Assembly: GCF_965363235.1 (NCBI RefSeq)
Contig: NC_134849.1
Span: 63,011,122 to 63,075,121 of the forward strand
DNA length: 64,000 bases
Direction of reading: 5' to 3'
Source of the DNA: Mytilus galloprovincialis
Lineage: Eukaryota > Mollusca > Bivalvia > Mytilida > Mytilidae
Positions 47,570 through 57,199 of the stretch are shown piece by piece (the first letter of the stretch is position 1; each line of letters starts with the position of its first letter). Position numbers and translations under genes: made by a program. The notes below the pieces were generated by a model. The model had not been told where the DNA came from. It worked only from the letters and a program-made list of their open reading frames with translations, and searched no databases.

Positions 47570-47899
47570 CATTTTCCAGTCTGAAATGTCCGAATAGCTA
47601 TACCCTGGCGTACTAACCAACTGACTTTTTAAGTCCGAATTTGATAATAGCTCGCACTTAAGAAAATCCTTTTGAAAGTTTACACCGTTACAATTCTTTT
47701 TTCGTAAGCATTCTCGAATACACATTTTGGGACCAATATTATCGCGAGTTAAGATAATGTGGGAGTTCATTTTCTTCTTATTTTGAAAATTTCCACCGAT
47801 TACAGTATCTTGGAAGCAAAGCCTAATTTTAAGACACAAAATATAAATAAAAATAAAGATTCTCATTTTAGCTGAAAACGAAGCACAGTTATGTTTCAT
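47570..47899 (-). CDS. Gene B exon 1: signal peptide + PAN/apple-like domain, GC donor
   Basis: First exon of a complete four-exon gene (47899-47570, 45701-45599, 44287-44136, 41358-41191; 250 aa). ATG at 47899-47897; residues 1-29 form a signal peptide (a start at Met12 is also possible). PAN-like region 32-110 with Cys60-x3-Cys64, Cys70 and Cys82, ending GYSYSDISDWKM. The exon ends in a GC donor (ATG|GCAAGT); the paralogue D has GT at the same site. Predicted secreted PAN-EGF-CUB protein, likely a recognition or adhesion molecule (inference). Confidence 0.9.
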
Positions 47900-48555
47900 G
47901 TATTCTAACTCGTTTTAATTTATCCTTGTCGGTTTACTCAAGTTTTAGTTGAAATCAATTAAATTAAATAGATCAAAACGAGATTGTTAATTCTTTGTTT
48001 GAATTAGGAATAAAGCATCTTTTATGCTGTCAATTATCATAACTTATGAATATTGACATGATTATAGAACAATAAAGATATCTGGTGTTATTTAAAAAGA
48101 TATTAGCAACCAGAGATCAAATAAGCAACTATTAGTTTTCAAATACATGTACCTCTGATTGTTCCAATTCATATTGGCAATCAGCAAGTATAGATTTGTT
48201 TCTATATATATATATATATATGTATGACACCCTACCGAGTAATCAAATTGGCTTTCTCTTTTGCTAGACTAGAAAGAACTAAATATGAGTTTATTTATTA
48301 ATTGCCATTTTTGGTCCTGCATGATATTTATACTTAAAATTTGGTCTTGCGCAAAGACGTTTTGTCTTAGACTAATAATGACGTCGTTACACATGTTACA
48401 TCTAATACGTTGGAGATATACTGATTGATATGTAAGTTTCGGAGGTCATTGTTTTTTTTTCTTATTTTTAATTGGATTTTAAACTGTATTTCATTGCCTG
48501 AAAGTTATATTATATTGTTAATTGATGTTTGATTTTGAAAGTTTTTTTTTATCTT
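47900..48555 (-). promoter_or_regulatory. Upstream region of gene B, duplicated upstream of gene D
   Basis: In reverse complement this region matches 50370-50496 plus 62580-63088, the upstream sequence of gene D. It carries the uninterrupted version of the 12-kb insertion site at 48402-48405 (TTAG against TTAA). Conserved words include 'caaaacgtctttgcgcaaga' and 'ggcaattaataaat'. A promoter role is inferred from position; no core element is named. Confidence 0.75.
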
Positions 48556-48659
48556 TGTTTGACGTCAATATATGGAATTTTATGCAACTGTCATACAAGT
48601 GCGAGATAAAGCTAGCTTTGCAACATGGTTTTATACACCATTTTGTACATGAGAAAACT

Positions 48660-48955
48660 CATGTGCCAAGACAGGAATATGACAGGAAAATGACAGTTGT
48701 TATCCGCTCCTTAGATGTGTTTGTGCTTTTGATTTTGTCATTTGATTAGGAACTTTCCGTTTTGAATATTCCTCGGAGTTCAGTTTTTTTGTTATTTTAC
48801 TTTTAACACCAGAGACCAAATGATATAGAGGTAAATAACTGTTGTTCAACGTTCGGCCTTCAGCAATGAGCAAAAGCCATACCGCAAAGTCAACTATAAA
48901 AGGCCCCAAAAATGACAAATGAACTGGAAAAATAACGACCTGATTAATGTACAAA
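48660..48955 (+). repeat. Family-2 SINE-like unit followed by family-1 unit
   Basis: 48660-48805 has 'gtgccaagacaggaatatga', 'ttttgattttgtcatttgat', 'cctcggagttcag'. 48806-48955 has 'ggccttcagcaatgagc' and 'ctataaaaggccccaaaa'. Confidence 0.7.
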
Positions 48956-49330
48956 TTATCAAAGATACCAGGATTATAATTTAGTACGCCAGACGCGTGT
49001 TTCGTCTACATAAGACTCGTCAGTGACGCTCTTATCAAAATATTTATAAAGACAAACAGTTACAAAATTGAAGAGCATTGAGGATAAAAAATTCCAAAAA
49101 AGTTGTGCCGAATACGGCTAAGGTAATATATGCATGGGATAAGAAAATCCTTAGTTTTTCGAAAAATTCAAAGTTTTGTAAACAGGAAATTTCGAAAATT
49201 AACCACATTATTGATATTCATGTCAACACCGAAATGTTGACTACTGGGCTGGTGATACCCTCGGGAACGAAACGTCCACCATCAGTGGCATCGACCATAA
49301 AGGAAAAAAGACAAGCATGATTAACGACAA
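48955..49330 (+). repeat. Interspersed repeat, family 6
   Basis: 'aatttagtacgccagacgcg', 'gaagagcattgaggat', 'gaaaatccttagtttttcga', and 'gaaacgtccaccatcagtgg' near the end. Confidence 0.8.
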
Positions 49331-49599
49331 CCATTGAATTGCAGGCTCTTGACACAGGACAGTTACATACAGTATGTGGCCGGGTTATATTAATATAATC
49401 GTCTCTATAACATAATGCTTAGTTATGTGATGCCAATGGATCTAAACGAAGGCCATGAGATAAAGATAATAGTATCATTTTAATTAAGACCGTGTTATTG
49501 AGTGTATACATTTATGTAATAAACCTTTAATAGCTCAAATCAATATCCTTTTATACCAAAAGCTACTGAAAGAAGATAATCACTATCGAAGTTTGCACA

Positions 49600-49845
49600 A
49601 TGTCGTCATGATCTTCACTTCCTGCATGTGGAGCAGGATCTGCTTACCCTCCGGAGCACCTGAGATCACCCCTAGTTTTTTGGTGGGGTTCGTGTTGTTT
49701 ATTCTTTAGTTTTCTATGTTGTGTCGTGTGTGCTGTTGTTTGTTTTTCTTTTTCATTCTTAGCCATGGCGTTGTCAGTTTGTTTTAGATTTATGAGTTTG
49801 ACTGTCCCTTTGGTATCTTTCGTCCCTCTTTTCCAAACTAACAGA
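49600..49845 (+). mobile_element. Penelope-like element, 3' tail only
   Basis: 'ggagcacctgagatcacccc', 'ttggtggggttcgtgttgtt', 'ttagccatggcgttgtcagt', 'gtccctttggtatctttcgt'. Severe 5' truncation, as at 17281 and 42905. Confidence 0.85.
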
Positions 49846-50369
49846 CGTACTAAACAATCTTATGATCCCTTGAAAACTAATTCAAAGGCATGTATGAAAC
49901 GTAAACATTACTGAGATCTTTCCGCATGGCGGAAGCCATGAGAGATGCAAACAATGAATCAAAAGAATATTATGTAACATTTATCAATCAACAATAGGAA
50001 ACTTCAGTTTACTAGATTGCTTTCATATGAAAATATTTATCATGTAGTTTCGAATAATGAGAAAATTAGCAAGCATACATGTACATCAAAGTCATCGCAT
50101 TTAAGCAACTACATGGTTGCTAAACAAAAACATTCAAAATAATATTAATAACTACATAGTTCGTTCTAAAATAAAAAGCTGACAACATTTCTGTTGAAAA
50201 TTTTCTTACAACAACCACTTAAGTACATGTACGTGTTCCTGCATTAGAACAGACACATAAAGAAGCAGAGTTAAAAATGTTTTCCAGCGCGTTATTTTTC
50301 AATCATATAGGACAGTGGTTTCACAACACATTGGTCAAAAGATAAACATCAAAGTCGAAGGAATTGACT
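49846..50369. other. Unassigned
   Basis: No supported feature. Confidence 0.45.
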
Positions 50370-50496
50370 CATCAAATAGAAATCAAACATCAATATAACT
50401 TTCAGACAGTGGAATACTGTTAAAAAAACTAAAAAAAAATAACTAAGAAACAATGGCCTCCACAACTTACATATCAATAAGTATATCTTCAAGGTA
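50370..50496 (+). repeat. Distal part of gene D upstream region (left of the 12-kb insertion)
   Basis: 'aaatcaaacatcaat', 'ataactttcag', 'aacttacatatcaataagta' match gene B upstream in reverse complement. Homology stops at the TTAA and resumes at 62580. Confidence 0.85.
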
Positions 50497-50500
50497 TTAA

Positions 50501-50550
50501 GAGGCTGTCCATTTGAAAACCAGGCAAGGGATGCATAAATGTTGGCACAT
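50501..50550 (+). repeat. Left terminal inverted repeat of the 12-kb element
   Basis: GAGGCTGTCCA ... GAAAACCAGGCAAGG ... TTGGCACAT (50542-50550). Confidence 0.88.
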
Positions 50551-51084
50551 TAAATTTTCTTAAAATTAGTTTTCTTGCATTAAATGCCCTTGTTATTAGA
50601 TGCAACAAATAGTGTGTATTTGTTTTTTGGATGAAAGTTTGATATAGTCTAAAAATTTGGGAGGTTTTAGTACCTTGTTTTCCCCTTTATGTCCATTGTA
50701 AAAGTGCAATTTTTAAAATTGTTTTTTTTTTGTTCCACATTTATTTGAAATGTAAAAATTGTTTAAATATTTAGATAGATGTGTAATTAATACTCTTAAG
50801 CTAAAAAAATATTGGGATCTACATTATTAGTGCTTATTTCTTTGTTTGAACCATATCATAAAACTAGTATCTGGATTACCTCCCTTTGAATACCAGTGGG
50901 AATATTTTCAATGAATATGTTATTTTGTCAATGAAATATTACAATGAATATTCTATCAATGATAATAAATTACAATATTGGGGAAAACACACAAAGACTG
51001 TGATAAAACTCTTTTTATTGAAACAATGAATTAAAAAAAATATATTTGCTGCGGATTCATTTACTGCATTTGTATACAAGAAAA

Positions 51085-51460
51085 ATGGAGGGAACAAATG
51101 ACTTCTGCAGTTTCAGCAGGTTAGGAGACTGTTCTGGCCATATCATCCATTTTCTTGACTGCCAAAAAGATGTTGTTGCCCACCTTAGATATCTCAAAGT
51201 GTGCACTACAGGTGCAAATGTAAATGAGCAGGATCTAATATTGTATCGCGCCGGCTTATTTGATGTTGATGCAGCCTGCAGGCAATTACTACTTATTTGC
51301 AAAGCCCATAGAGATTCACTTGGGACTTATTGGAAAACAAACAGTTTGAAGTGTGCCTATCCAGTCCATACAACAAAGTGTAAAGGAGATAGGGCTATTG
51401 ATTTTAAAACATCGAAAGAACTATTTTTCCTTTATCAATCCTTGATACCTGTTGGAAGTG
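51085..51460 (+). CDS. Zinc-finger gene exon 1: Cys/His-rich N-terminal domain
   Basis: First exon of a six-exon gene (51085-51460, 55265-55378, 56056-56178, 57039-57180, 59360-59450, 60281-60844; 469 aa), an uncharacterised protein. ATG at 51085 in the good context 'agaaaaatgg'. Residues 72-75 (C-x2-H in LLICKAHRDSLGTYW), Cys90 and His95, and Cys128-x2-Cys131 across the first intron (IPVGSGICKPC) form a pattern I recall from many uncharacterised coral, hydrozoan and mollusc proteins with 'ICxxHRxxLGxxW ... PVGSGICxxC'. Probably zinc binding. Donor GTAAGT in phase 1. Lies inside the TTAA-flanked element, 585 bp from its left end. Confidence 0.85.
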
Positions 51461-51664
51461 GTAAGTTACATGTAATTCAGATATCAATTCAGGTTGTGCC
51501 CTTTCCCTAATATGTGTCCATTACCGGTAGCCTGCCAAGCTTACAGAACAGGTACATGTACACATGTAGTATATATGTTAGACTCAAATCAAAGCCCAAT
51601 TTAATTTTATATGTCATAATATAAAACAAGCATCCAAATCAACGTCAGATTTTTGGCTCCTCAA

Positions 51665-52132
51665 GGTGTCAGACCACCAATTACTCCCTCCAATTTAGAA
51701 CGTATGTAAAAGTAGTCCTACTTTGACACAAAATAGTGCTTTTGATGTCATTGTTTACTTAAACTTACCAACAAATTTGCAGAAATGAAACTTTTGGTGA
51801 AAGGGAAATATATTTAGACCATTTTGAGCCAAAATTCACTTGTCTATGAATTTGCATTAAAAATTCAGGATTAATGCGCTACATAGTACACTAATTTAAG
51901 ATTTCCAGAAAACCGGGAGTTATTTTGGTAGTACCTGTCTTTTCAAAATCAGAAATTTGTTACAAGACTTTAAACATTGGTTGAAAATTGGCATGTAGGA
52001 AGGTGATACATGTACAATTCAGGATATACCTGGTTTCCTTGAAGTTAAACTTAAGGTAAAATATTTAGAAAGCTGTGAAAATTGCAAAATTTGGTTGAAC
52101 AGATAGGGATTTTTAATTGGTGGTCTGACACC
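51665..52132 (+). mobile_element. 468-bp MITE, copy 1
   Basis: Inverted ends GGTGTCAGACCACCAATTA and reverse complement. Left flank TCAA (51661-51664), right flank TTTA (52133-52136). Same length and almost same sequence as 52993-53460 (one difference noticed: 'tatgaatttg' against 'tatgagtttg'). In intron 1 of the zinc-finger gene. Confidence 0.93.
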
Positions 52133-52136
52133 TTTA

Positions 52137-52988
52137 AGGGAAATGCGGTGAAACCCCAAATTCAGAAAACAATTGATTTTTTGTACTTAACTGATCATAT
52201 GAAGTGATAGTAGTCACATTTCAATCTTTTTGGGGGCAAAAAGTCACATATTGCAAATTTAGAGCCGTAGACCTGAATTTGTGCTATTTTTAGCTTTTCC
52301 CACCCTGACAATATGCTTTCACATAAAAAAATGTCCCAAATTGTTATAAATGCACAGCAAGATGTTTCTGTGGTATTAACATTAAAACATGGTTATTTTA
52401 CCACCAAAAAAAGTTCTTGTCATCAAGATTTAATGAAATTATTTGATTTTTATCCCTTATATCATTGCGTCATAGCATGTATTTGGCAGATAACATAGCC
52501 TGATGTAAACATTGCAAAAACTCACAAAAATCCCATTTATTATCTCAAATGAAAGTTTTATGCCTTAAGTTGTATCAACTGATAGAAAATAAAAACAGTG
52601 AAATGACCATGACTGCACTTTTGATCATTTAATAGTCCCATTACTTACACCAGGTGTAAAAAAGGGGGGTCAATATTCCTTGACTCTTCAATACCTTGAA
52701 TTTTTTACTTAACCCATTGTAAAAATTGTGGAAAGTCTTTTAAGAAGTAGAAGAAACAAGAAAAAAATCACCAAAACTGATCTTGATATTGGAAGTTTAT
52801 GTTCCTGTAGTCCAAAATGTAATTTTCAAGTATTTTCTATCAAAGTCATACATTACAGTCAGTTTAAATTGAGCTGTGAAATTTGTAATATAAGTCACAT
52901 TATGCTCAGATAGGATTTTTCTGACTTCAAATTGACTAAGGATTCAGAATAAAGCAAAGCAAAGATTTCTGAGCAACTTTTTTGGCTC
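52137..52988. other. 852-bp segment between the two identical MITEs
   Basis: Not recognised; AT-rich, no coding. Bounded by TTTA on both sides. Confidence 0.6.
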
Positions 52989-52992
52989 TTTA

Positions 52993-53460
52993 GGTGTCAG
53001 ACCACCAATTACTCCCTCCAATTTAGAACGTATGTAAAAGTAGTCCTACTTTGACACAAAATAGTGCTTTTGATGTCATTGTTTACTTAAACTTACCAAC
53101 AAATTTGCAGAAATGAAACTTTTGGTGAAAGGGAAATATATTTAGACCATTTTGAGCCAAAATTCACTTGTCTATGAGTTTGCATTAAAAATTCAGGATT
53201 AATGCGCTACATAGTACACTAATTTAAGATTTCCAGAAAACCGGGAGTTATTTTGGTAGTACCTGTCTTTTCAAAATCAGAAATTTGTTACAAGACTTTA
53301 AACATTGGTTGAAAATTGGCATGTAGGAAGGTGATACATGTACAATTCAGGATATACCTGGTTTCCTTGAAGTTAAACTTAAGGTAAAATATTTAGAAAG
53401 CTGTGAAAATTGCAAAATTTGGTTGAACAGATAGGGATTTTTAATTGGTGGTCTGACACC
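52993..53460 (+). mobile_element. 468-bp MITE, copy 2
   Basis: Same orientation as copy 1. Left flank TTTA (52989-52992), right flank TCAA (53461-53464): the mirror of copy 1. Confidence 0.93.
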
Positions 53461-53569
53461 TCAAATCGACGTCCATTTTCGAGGAACTGCTGCATGACAT
53501 TTTGCAGCCAATGACTTTATTTATGGCTTTTTTGTGTCTTTCGAAATATAAATAAAATACAGAAATAAT

Positions 53570-53672
53570 TGCAGGATAAAGACAATAACTGCTAAAAGCT
53601 CGCATACACCTAGTTTCCTAGCATCGTACAAATACAGCTGATTTTTAAAGACACTAAACAGTTATAGTCTAT
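53570..53672. repeat. Hairpin MITE, family 5, internally shortened
   Basis: 'ggataaagacaataactg', 'ctaaaagctcgcata', 'cgtacaaatacagctgattt', 'aagacactaaacagttat'. Compare 20935-21090. Confidence 0.85.
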
Positions 53673-53704
53673 ATATTATATGCAGTAAGGGAGCTACCAT
53701 TTGA

Positions 53705-53935
53705 TTTTTAGGGGGGGGGGGGGGTAGGTTTAGGATGAAAAATTTTGTCCTGCATTTTTGTTTAGTTGTAATCTCAGTCCTGCCTTTTTATTTTTTACTA
53801 TATTTGCATTGGTCCTGCATTTTTACAAGTTTATCTTAATTTTTTTGCCGCCCAGTTGCTCATCTTGCCTTTTTTTACTCAAAACTCCTGTCCTGTCTGT
53901 TTTTACCCAGAATTCCTATCCTACGTGTACCTATA
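53705..53935. repeat. G run and degenerate TCCTGCCTTTTT tandem repeat
   Basis: A run of 14 G at 53711-53724 precedes repeated 'gtcctgcattttt' / 'tcctgcctttt' units of about 30 bp. The 119-residue frame over it is low complexity and not called. Confidence 0.7.
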
Positions 53936-54682
53936 AATGTTTTTGTAGCAAATGTGCAAAGGACAAAATCGCACACAATACATATAAAATATACAAGTTT
54001 TCAATCAATAGGGCCTTTATTCCTGTTCTCCATCTTGACATTCACCCCACGGTCTTCAACATTGAAAGAATCATTGTACCCTACAAGATGGCCACTAGAA
54101 TGAATAGGGTCCGCTGAAACAGTACTATTGATAAACATAACCATGTTCAGGTTCTTGCTCTTTGCCCACTGTGGCGTGCCTACTAGGATGATATGTGTGT
54201 ACTGCATTTTTCAAGTCAAATGCACCAGGGATACAAGAAAAAATGCAGTGATTTTAAAAGAAATTACCCCAAAAACAAGCTTTGAAGCTACAAATGTTGG
54301 AAGCAGTCAATGAATTTCAAAACTTTTAATTACGGGCAGGTTTGCCGATGCCAAATAAAATAATGTGTGTGTTTCCTATTACATCTTTGAAAAAAATAGG
54401 GTAGGTACATGTAGGTAGTGATTCTAGGAGGGAAATCCTTACTTTTAAAAACAGCGTTATTGAAAAATGGCAAAACAAACTTTAAGGTACATGTACATGT
54501 AGGCTATTTTTAAGCTTAAATATAGGGAAGTAAAAAACACACATATTTTTTATTTGGCCTTACATTTGTACACATACATTGTATTTGTCAATTACAGTCA
54601 TATATTTCCCAACAAAAGACCAATACATATAAAACGAAACAAAAATGATAGAAGGCACTTAGCACATTGACATATAATATAT
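53936..54682. other. Unassigned intron 1 of zinc-finger gene
   Basis: Scattered 'gtacatgtacatgtagg' words; nothing else. Confidence 0.45.
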
Positions 54683-54832
54683 CAGGCGCGGATCCAGATG
54701 GGGGTTCTGGGGGTTGGAACCCCCCCTTTTTTTTGGACGATCAATGCATTTGAATGGGGACATATAGTTGGAATCCCCCCCTTTGTCCTGGGTTAGGAAC
54801 CCCCCCTTTTTAAAAGGGCTGGATCCGCCCCT
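54683..54832. repeat. GGATCC...GGGGGTTGGAACCCCC hairpin repeat, copy 1
   Basis: 'gcggatccagatgggggttc', 'gggggttggaaccccccc', 'gatcaatgcatttgaatggg', closing 'ggctggatccgcccctg'. Ends are mutually complementary. Confidence 0.88.
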
Positions 54833-55264
54833 GCATATCATTATCTATGATGAGTTTATTATATGTAAAAAATCATAGCAGTTTTAAAATGTACGAAATG
54901 ACACAAAAAAAAAAAAAAACGATGACTAGGTCAATATTTTGAAGAAATAAAAAAGATACTTAATAGTCGTAGGAGGTCAAATTTGTTTATCAAAGAAAAA
55001 ATGCACAAGTTGCAGATAAATGAACTCGATCTTTTTGTCTGTTTATGATTATTCCATATTCTGATTACATGAATATCTTGACTGACTTGAAATTTCCCAT
55101 CTGTCAGACCTGTTTTCTTTCCCTTAAGTAAAATTCCGAATATTTTAATCTGGATTTTACCAGGGCGTTTTTTTTTTTTATTGTATTTACTTCCGATAGA
55201 AATTTTTCCTTTGTTTATATTGGCCTTGTAAAATTTGTTTATCTTTTTTAAAAACATTTTGCAG

Positions 55265-55378
55265 GAATATGTAAGCCATGTAGAACTTCTCACCCTCATG
55301 TGATTTCTACAAGGAGTCAAATGTACAGGACAACTTCATGTGGGGATGATACAGAATCAATAGAACTTGCAAATTTAG
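55265..55378 (+). CDS. Zinc-finger gene exon 2
   Basis: AG acceptor 'ttttgcag', GT donor, phase 1 to phase 1. Encodes GICKPCRTSHPHVIST then a Ser/Thr/Asp-rich stretch. Completes the N-terminal Cys/His pattern with Cys128 and Cys131. Confidence 0.85.
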
Positions 55379-55615
55379 GTATGATATATATAAGTTGTTG
55401 TCTACTCTATATAATTTCTGTTATCCAGTGAACATAGTAAATCTGTAAATTTATGAAAAGCTTTAAGAAAAGCTTATGGTCTACGTCATAATTTCTGTTA
55501 TCCAGTGGATCTGTAAATTTATGCAATCCTACGTAAATCTTACATTCGAAATTGAAGTCAACTCGAAGTTCAAATCTAAAAGTACAAAGAGCAAAGCTGC
55601 GTTATCATCTATCTT

Positions 55616-55770
55616 TTCTGGTTCTTGCATCCGTCTGTCAGTTTGTCCGTCTGTCCCGGATCAGTTTGAATTATTTAGTCAAGGAAGTTTATTATGAAGT
55701 AAAAGTCACACTAACTTGAAACCTAGTCATGCTAGTACACACGTCCCTATAGCTAATGATAAGATTTTTA
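55616..55770 (+). repeat. Interspersed repeat, family 3, diverged
   Basis: 'gtccgtctgtcccggatcag', 'aaacctagtcatgctagtac', 'acgtccctatag'. Confidence 0.65.
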
Positions 55771-56055
55771 ATCAAAATTTAAAGTTCGGACTAGAAGTTA
55801 TATGTATTAACTCTACAATAAATTTGAACATTTAGATTAAATTTTGGTCACGCTTTGCTAATCATGCTAATGCAGCTTTCACTTATTTTTTTTTATTTCT
55901 GCAGCATGATACTTTTATTTTATGAATTGTTTTGGTGTTTTTTAAGAAACTTTTTTATAATTCACTTTCTTCATGAATAATTTTAATGCCAGTCTTTTTC
56001 TTGATTTTTAATTTTAAATTTAAACTAAATATATATATATATTTTTTTTTAACAG

Positions 56056-56178
56056 ATATTTATCATAAAGATGATAAGGATGATTCATGCAATAACCATA
56101 CAAGTACTCAAGATTATGAATATGCCACAGAAAAAGAGGAAAATTTCATAAGTGCCAGTCAGACTTCTGATTGTGCAT
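56056..56178 (+). CDS. Zinc-finger gene exon 3: acidic linker
   Basis: Phase 1 to phase 1. DIYHKDDKDDSCNNH and YEYATEKEENF: acidic, low complexity, probably unstructured. Acceptor 'ttttaacag', donor GTAAGT. Confidence 0.8.
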
Positions 56179-56470
56179 GTAAGTAAATTAAGTAATACAG
56201 AAAACCAAAAAGTTTGTTTATGAGAAAGTTTGGGGACACAATGAATAAATGATTATGGTCCAAATAGCACAGTATGATACATTTACCGGAGATGAAAATT
56301 CCAAGAGACCAAACAGTCCTTTCAAGGGCTACCAAATTGTTTTAAAAAAAAAATCTGATAGTGTTATTTTTAGTCAACATTTTTTTTTAAATATCTTTCT
56401 GATTTTAAATTGTTACCTCTCTTCACTGAATTACTAACAAAAGCACTATTGAAACAATTTGTCGGAAGTA

Positions 56471-56632
56471 TATGATAAAGAGATTAATACATGACCTTTT
56501 CCATATCAGCCTGGGTATCATCCCTTGACCCATATTGGCACTCAACTAAAGTCTCAGGGTGATATGGGGGTCACTGGATGTTACCATGGCCGTTATAGAA
56601 AAGACTATGTATTAATCTATATATAAGAGCTA
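56471..56632. repeat. Hairpin repeat, family 9
   Basis: 'gagattaatacatgaccttt' pairs with 'aaaagactatgtattaatct'; 'cagcctgggtatcatccc' pairs partly with 'gggtgatatgggggtcac'. Half copy at 17203-17280. Confidence 0.82.
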
Positions 56633-56807
56633 TTGTCCTTAAAAAAGTAAAAAAATGACATTTTCTCTAGATGTTTAGCTAATTATATAATTTGCAGTGT
56701 AAATCATAATAGATAATTAAAAACTTTTTGTTTCACTCTTGGGTAAAAAAATGTTAATGAGATTTCTAATTTTTCCAGGTACGCAATTCAGGCATTATAG
56801 AGCCTCT

Positions 56808-56962
56808 ATTAATATTGGTGGATCCAGGGGGAGGGTTCTGGGGGTTGGAACCCCCCCTTATTTGGGGGCGATCAATGCATTTAATTGGGGACATATAGTT
56901 GGGCCCCCCCTTTGTCCTTGGTTGGGAACCCCCCTTTTTAAAATGACTGGATCTGCCCCTGA
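56808..56962. repeat. GGATCC...GGGGGTTGGAACCCCC hairpin repeat, copy 2
   Basis: Direct-orientation relative of 54683-54832, about 2.1 kb apart, in intron 3 of the zinc-finger gene. Confidence 0.88.
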
Positions 56963-57038
56963 TTAATATTTATTGCAGAAATAACTGGTAAAATACCCAA
57001 CAGAATAAAATATTCATATACATGTATTTATTTTTCAG

Positions 57039-57180
57039 CTTATTTTTTTCCAACTCAAAGTACTGCCACGTTGATCAGCAGCCATGAAGAATGGGAACCT
57101 GAAATGTCTTGCTTAGAGAAAGTCAATGCTGTCATCAAACTTGTTTCTGATGGCTCTTTTCCACTATTCATGCTATTGAG
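57039..57180 (+). CDS. Zinc-finger gene exon 4
   Basis: Phase 1 in, phase 2 out. SYFFPTQSTATLISSHEEW, EMSCLEKVNAVIKLVSDGS, FPLFMLL. No named domain. Acceptor 'tttttcag', donor GTAATG. Confidence 0.82.
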
Positions 57181-57199
57181 GTAATGTTATTTTTTGAAA

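Noticed and set aside
53758..54117. 119-residue plus-strand frame
   Set aside because: Low-complexity TCCTGCCTTTTT repeat; biased composition, no splice signals.
54931..55320. 129-residue minus-strand frame
   Set aside because: Antisense shadow over exon 2 of the zinc-finger gene, which has matched splice sites and phase on the plus strand.
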